From Nonomuraea zeae (lineage in GTDB: Bacteria > Actinomycetota > Actinomycetes > Streptosporangiales > Streptosporangiaceae): 64,000 bases of DNA. The notes below the pieces were generated by a model. The model searched no databases. It was not told the DNA's origin and worked only from the letters and a program-made list of their open reading frames with translations. Made by a program: the position numbers and the translations under genes. The DNA lies in contig NZ_VCKX01000028.1 of NCBI RefSeq assembly GCF_005889725.1, positions 1 to 64,000 on the forward strand, read 5' to 3'. This document shows positions 60,489-64,000 of this stretch, one piece after another. Within the stretch, counting starts at the first letter, position 1, and the number at the start of each line of letters is the position of its first letter.

Positions 60489-61570
60489 GCGGCCAGCAGG
60501 AGACGGGCCAGCAGCAGACCGGCCAGCAGCAGACCGGCCAGCAGCCGTCCACCGTCAATGGCGGCTTACCGGTGACGACTCAGCTGTCGCCGCCCTCATC
60601 GGGCATCTCCTTCAAGCCGGGCGTGCTCGACGCGGCCAGTAACAAGATTGACAGCCAGGCGGCGCTGCTCGCCTTCCTGCGCACCAGGTCCGGTGACATG
60701 GGTGTCCCGTTCCCCGGCTTCGGCGTGATCGGCCTCGGCATCGCCAAAGCCCATGACAGGGCGATCGAGCGTCAGTCCTTCGCGCTGGATCGGGGCAAGA
60801 AGGCGCTGGAGAGCTGGAAGGTCGCGCTGAAGAAGGCCGACGCGAACTACCGGACGGCCGAGGAGACGAGCGGCGAGAAATTCGAGATGGAGAGGGTCAT
60901 CAACGCGGTGGACGGGGGTGGGATCGACACCTCGGGCCTCGACGGGGAGCTCCCGACCGGTGATCTGCCCGGCGCCGACCTCCCTGGTACCGACCTTTCA
61001 GGCACTGACCTTCCCGGTACTGACCTTCCAGGCAGCGATCTTCCTGGTGCCGACCTTCCTGGCGCTGATCTCCCCGGCACCGGACCGCCAGGCAGCAACC
61101 TTGACGGGACAGACTCGCCGAAGACGGACCTGCCCGGTACGGATCTCGCGAATACCAACCTGTCCGGCGCCGATGACCCGAACATGAAGGTCCCCGACAT
61201 CGATGCCGCGCTCAACCCGCCGCAGGACAAGACCGGTCTTTCCTCCTTCGACCCCAGCAAACAGCTCAACGGGCTGCCGAACCCTGACTTGCTCAACGCG
61301 GGAACCCGCTCGGGTACCACTCTGGGCTCGCCATCGGGCAGTGGCGTGGGTGGAGTGGGCTCACCCAGCGCCAGCGGACTGCGGCCCGCGCCGGCAACCC
61401 CCAGCGGCATGGGCAGCGGAACGCCGATGATGCCGATGATGCCCATGACCGGCGCAGGCAGCGGCCACGACGAACGCGACCGGGAGGAAGGCTCGCTGTT
61501 GTCGGAGGACGAAGGTGTGTGGGGTGACGACGAGGACATCGCTCCCGAGGTCATCGGTAAGGAGAAGTAG
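60485..61570 (+). CDS. ESX-locus protein with PGFG domain, pentapeptide repeats and conserved C-terminal tail
   Basis: A 361-residue protein. Residues 4-20 are a QQxTG repeat. Residues ~50-130 are homologous to the small protein at 49137 (FPGFGVIG, WKVALKKADANYRTAEE). Residues 158-232 form fifteen five-residue repeats of the G-A/T-D-L-P type, suggesting a pentapeptide-repeat right-handed helix. The C-terminus has MPMMPM, LLSEDEGVW and PEVIG, as in the preceding protein. ATGA overlaps link it to its upstream neighbour. Likely a secreted or surface structural protein; role not known. Confidence 0.72.
   Translation: MSGQQETGQQQTGQQQTGQQPSTVNGGLPVTTQLSPPSSGISFKPGVLDAASNKIDSQAALLAFLRTRSGDMGVPFPGFGVIGLGIAKAHDRAIERQSFALDRGKKALESWKVALKKADANYRTAEETSGEKFEMERVINAVDGGGIDTSGLDGELPTGDLPGADLPGTDLSGTDLPGTDLPGSDLPGADLPGADLPGTGPPGSNLDGTDSPKTDLPGTDLANTNLSGADDPNMKVPDIDAALNPPQDKTGLSSFDPSKQLNGLPNPDLLNAGTRSGTTLGSPSGSGVGGVGSPSASGLRPAPATPSGMGSGTPMMPMMPMTGAGSGHDERDREEGSLLSEDEGVWGDDEDIAPEVIGKEK
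60494..60544 (+). repeat. 15-bp in-frame repeat at the start of the pentapeptide protein
   Basis: Units of 15 bp encode QQETG/QQQTG three to four times. Being a multiple of three, copy-number changes would keep the frame. Confidence 0.75.
60956..61180 (+). repeat. Degenerate 15-bp repeats encoding a pentapeptide-repeat domain
   Basis: Fifteen consecutive 15-bp units encode five-residue repeats with Leu at a fixed position and Asp/Asn before it. Units differ at third positions, so the array is constrained at the protein level. Confidence 0.8.
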
Positions 61571-62320
61571 ATGGACTTCACGGAGGGCAAGGGCCTGTAC
61601 ATGACGGCGTTCACGACCGCGTCCGCTGCCGCGCTCGTGATCAGACGACCGTGGGCCAACTACGTGATCCTGACGATCGGCATCATGATCTCCGATCCGG
61701 GTCGGATGAGCAGTTCGGCTGACACCTGGCGCACCATAGACAGGGGCGGGATGACCTCTGAGCTGGACGCGCTCGGGAATGAGCTCACCACTTTGAAGAC
61801 CACGCTCGCGGACCAGTGGGAAGGCGCGGCCTTCGAGAAGTTCACCGAGGCCTACAACGAATTCACCAAGTCGCTCGACACGCTCAAATCAACGCGGAAC
61901 AACGCCGGTGAGGCGATTGATCAGAGCGCGAAGCTGTATTATTGGGGGGCGCGAATATGCGGTCTCATCGCCGGATTAATGGCGGCCTACGCCACTCTGC
62001 TGGTGGCCTTTCGGTTCAGCGCCCCTTTCGTCTCCCAGGTGGTCGATTTCAAGCTCGGCAAGATCGCGGTTGAAGCCACGAGAAAAGTGGCGCTCAAGCA
62101 CGGTATCGCGCTCGGCGTTCTTGCCGGCCTGATGTATACGGCCATCACGCAATCCGAGGCGAGTGGTAAGGCTTTCCCTATGATGCAGGCGATACCGACC
62201 GAGATCAGCGCGCTGAAATCCGGTGCCATGCCGGAGTTCACCAATGTCGGGGTCGACTACGACATTCCGTCCGGCCAGCTCCTCCCCTCTCAGTCGGATT
62301 TGACGGGCGGCCTCGGCTAG
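61571..62320 (+). CDS. ESX-locus membrane protein with WXG hairpin (copy 2 of duplicated module)
   Basis: A 249-residue protein. The N-terminus PWANYVILTIGIMISDPGRM is followed by a WXG-like hairpin (LADQWEGAAFEKFTEAY), two membrane helices (about 134-155 and 176-195) and a soluble tail with VDYDIPSG. It abuts the stop of the preceding gene. It shares order and N-terminal pattern with the protein at 49463, so the two-gene module occurs twice. A membrane-bound ESX-fold protein of unknown function. Confidence 0.72.
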   Translation: MDFTEGKGLYMTAFTTASAAALVIRRPWANYVILTIGIMISDPGRMSSSADTWRTIDRGGMTSELDALGNELTTLKTTLADQWEGAAFEKFTEAYNEFTKSLDTLKSTRNNAGEAIDQSAKLYYWGARICGLIAGLMAAYATLLVAFRFSAPFVSQVVDFKLGKIAVEATRKVALKHGIALGVLAGLMYTAITQSEASGKAFPMMQAIPTEISALKSGAMPEFTNVGVDYDIPSGQLLPSQSDLTGGLG

Positions 62321-62324
62321 AGCT

Positions 62325-62346
62325 CGGCGGGCAGGCTCACCCGCCG
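62325..62346. terminator. Short hairpin between convergent genes
   Basis: Arms CGGCGGG (62325-62331) and CCCGCCG (62340-62346) with an 8-base loop, overlapping the eccB stop codon. Probably ends transcription of both convergent units. Confidence 0.4.
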
Positions 62347-63767
62347 GTGAGGCGGTTGGCGGAGACCTCCGTGACGGGCAGCCGTGCGGCGGCGGGGTCC
62401 AGGAGCGGGCCCTCGGGAATCAGGCGCAGCAGATGCGCGGGCAACGGTGTGACCTGGGCGGCGTCATAGCCCAACTGGCCCACGACGTCGGCGGAGGCCA
62501 GCCGGAACCGCCTGCCCTGGTCGGTGATGAGTGAGTACTCGTTGATCGCGGCCACCTGCCCGGCTCCGGGCAGATGGCCGGCCAGGGCCGCACTGCCCGG
62601 GGGCAGCAGTACCTGGTCCACCAGGTCGGGCCCACCGCTGTTCGGCGGCTTCGGGATGGTCAGCTTCGCTCCGGTGGTCAGCTGTGCCCGGACCGAGCCG
62701 GTGATCGTGTCGGCGTACACCGCGCACAGGGGCGCGGACGTCTCCGGCGTGCGGAAGCGTGGCATGGTGAGCGGCAGCCCGCCGCCCAGGATCGGCTGAG
62801 CCGAGGCTTCGGCGGCGTTGACCATGGCCGCGTCGACGGCGAGCCGGCGCACGCGGCCCTTGCCATAAGCGATCTTGCTTTCTGGATCCTGCAGCAGGAG
62901 CATCGCCTGTGTCTGGCTGATGGGCGCGAGACCGTCGGCGAGCAGCACGTACCAGCGTTCGGGCTCGCCCGCGATGGGGGCCAGCGTGAAGACCTGCCCC
63001 ACTCGCGCGGAGGAGCCGCCGGGGCCCGCCACCCGCTTGCCCTGCTGCGCGATCTTCGGCGCGACGAAGTCTGGCCCGGTGGGGATGGCGTTCACCCAGG
63101 ACAGCGGCACCTTGCGCGGCGTCTGGTCGGTGAGCCGGCGGACGTTCTGGACGCGCATGCGAGAGTTGTTCCACAGCACCCAGTTCTGCTGCCCGTCGTC
63201 GACGACCAGTGCGTCACCGCCCACCGGCGTGCCACCGATGTCGAGTCCGCCCAGCAGCGTGACGTATGACTGGTGTACGCCTGTCGCGTCCGTCTGCTCG
63301 GTCACGCAGACCGTCCACGGCGATTTGACCATCTTCTCCGGCTTGGGCAGCGAGTCCGGCGCGCCTGAGATGCCGATCTTCTGCCCCCTGGCGAAGCCGG
63401 CCAGCGATTCGGCCGACACCGTACGGACCTTGATCTCCTGGCTGTCCAGCAGCAGCCTGGCGGAGACGTAGTTCGCCACCGGTTGCAGCTTGCCGTCTCC
63501 CTGGTTGTAGATGTAGGAGGCGCCGGTCTCTTCCTCGACGAGCAACTGGCCCGCCTCTTTGAGCTTGGTGGCTCCTCCGGGGCTGAGCATGCCCCAGATC
63601 CCGAACCCGGCCGTGATCAGCACCACGAGCAGGATGCCCGCGAACGTTGCCACGTTGTATCGCCGCATCGGCGACTCGGGTAAGTCGGGCTCGCCCTGGA
63701 GCAGTGCCAAGCCCAGGCGCTGGGTCATCAGCTTGTGCGCCTGGTAGAGATCCTTGCGGGTCTGCAT
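62337..63767 (-). CDS. eccB: Type VII secretion protein EccB
   Basis: A 476-residue protein. The cytosolic N-terminus MQTRKDLYQAHKLMTQRL is the family signature. One membrane helix lies at ~38-60 and a large extracytoplasmic domain follows with R1-R4-type repeats and paired Cys (TVCVTE, PLCAVY). EccB is a core subunit of the ESX membrane complex. Start at 63767 is chosen by the family N-terminus; a longer open frame is ignored. It is divergent from the partial gene at 63882. Confidence 0.93.
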   Translation of the reverse strand: MQTRKDLYQAHKLMTQRLGLALLQGEPDLPESPMRRYNVATFAGILLVVLITAGFGIWGMLSPGGATKLKEAGQLLVEEETGASYIYNQGDGKLQPVANYVSARLLLDSQEIKVRTVSAESLAGFARGQKIGISGAPDSLPKPEKMVKSPWTVCVTEQTDATGVHQSYVTLLGGLDIGGTPVGGDALVVDDGQQNWVLWNNSRMRVQNVRRLTDQTPRKVPLSWVNAIPTGPDFVAPKIAQQGKRVAGPGGSSARVGQVFTLAPIAGEPERWYVLLADGLAPISQTQAMLLLQDPESKIAYGKGRVRRLAVDAAMVNAAEASAQPILGGGLPLTMPRFRTPETSAPLCAVYADTITGSVRAQLTTGAKLTIPKPPNSGGPDLVDQVLLPPGSAALAGHLPGAGQVAAINEYSLITDQGRRFRLASADVVGQLGYDAAQVTPLPAHLLRLIPEGPLLDPAAARLPVTEVSANRLTGG

Positions 63768-63881
63768 AGTGCCCAATGTTATCCATGTTTCCCAGGTAAT
63801 TTGTCGTGGATAAATGTCCAATATCTGTACGGCAAAGCACGACCCAAGTACGCTCGTGATCAACTGGATGTGGAGGGTGTC

Positions 63882-64000
63882 ATGGCATCGACAGAAAATG
63901 GCTGGCGTCTGGAGCAGAGCTGGCCCGGTCTGGTGGCCGACAGGGACGGCGTCGAATACAGTCCTGTCGAACTCGGCAACGTCGCCAACATTCTGCAGGG
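63882..64000 (+). CDS. Partial gene divergent from eccB, function unknown
   Basis: An ATG with GGAGG five bases upstream opens a frame that runs off the window. The 39 visible residues (MASTENGWRLEQSWPG, DGVEYSPVELGNVAN) do not identify a family. Its position next to eccB suggests another secretion-locus component. Confidence 0.6.
   Translation, partial: MASTENGWRLEQSWPGLVADRDGVEYSPVELGNVANILQ

Noticed and set aside
1..64000. tRNA, rRNA, CRISPR array, transposase, integrase or attachment site
   Set aside because: Read for on both strands; no clover-leaf-like tRNA 3' ends, spaced repeat arrays or recombinase motifs were recognised. A covariance-model scan would be needed to exclude small RNAs.

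Overview
The window is high-GC DNA with GTG/TTG starts, dense ATGA/GTGA gene overlaps and a type VII secretion (T7SS/ESX) locus, so it comes from an actinomycete. The gene families suggest a Nonomuraea/Streptosporangiaceae-like or Streptomyces-like soil organism, but the genus cannot be fixed from sequence alone. I saw no tRNA, rRNA, CRISPR array, insertion sequence or prophage.

Region 1 (1-2173): the 3' end of a large regulator, a 23-bp minisatellite spanning its stop codon, and a HIT-family protein. Region 2 (2174-15927, minus strand): an 11-gene catabolic operon headed by its own IclR regulator. It contains a SnoaL-like protein, a CrtI/PYROXD2-like FAD oxidoreductase, a cupin, a PotABCD-type ABC importer with a fused double permease, a creatinase-like M24 protein, a prolyl oligopeptidase, an aldehyde dehydrogenase and a YtcJ-like amidohydrolase. 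The substrate is unknown.

Region 3 (16083-21024, minus): a sulfonate operon with TauD-type dioxygenase, ABC importer, a YeiH-family exporter interrupted by a one-base frameshift, and an overlapping 41-residue membrane protein. Region 4 (21141-24261): SDR plus MarR regulator, then a divergent XRE-cupin regulator and OsmC protein. Region 5 (24246-33262): a BMP-type ABC transporter in one operon with two SfnB/DszC-like monooxygenases, divergent from a nitroreductase-type flavin reductase, with an SsuD-type monooxygenase beyond. Together this looks like organosulfur scavenging.

Region 6 (33278-43548): a C-nucleoside/indigoidine cluster. It has HAD phosphatase, DUF4243/questin-oxidase-like protein, uracil phosphoribosyltransferase, an indigoidine-synthase-type NRPS, a tautomerase and a pseudouridine-phosphate glycosidase, plus an MFS exporter and TetR regulator. 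The gene set matches the published minimycin (min) cluster, except that the phosphatase and DUF4243 parts of MinC are separate genes and a tautomerase is added.

Region 7 (43959-64000): an AraC regulator, then the T7SS locus. It holds mycosin, a transmembrane pseudokinase, EccC, EccD, EccB, two WXG100 proteins, two YbaB-like proteins, PPE-like substrates, a WXG-lytic transglycosylase fusion co-transcribed with EccC, and a duplicated two-gene module at both ends. EccE and EccA are not in the window. The last gene runs off the end.
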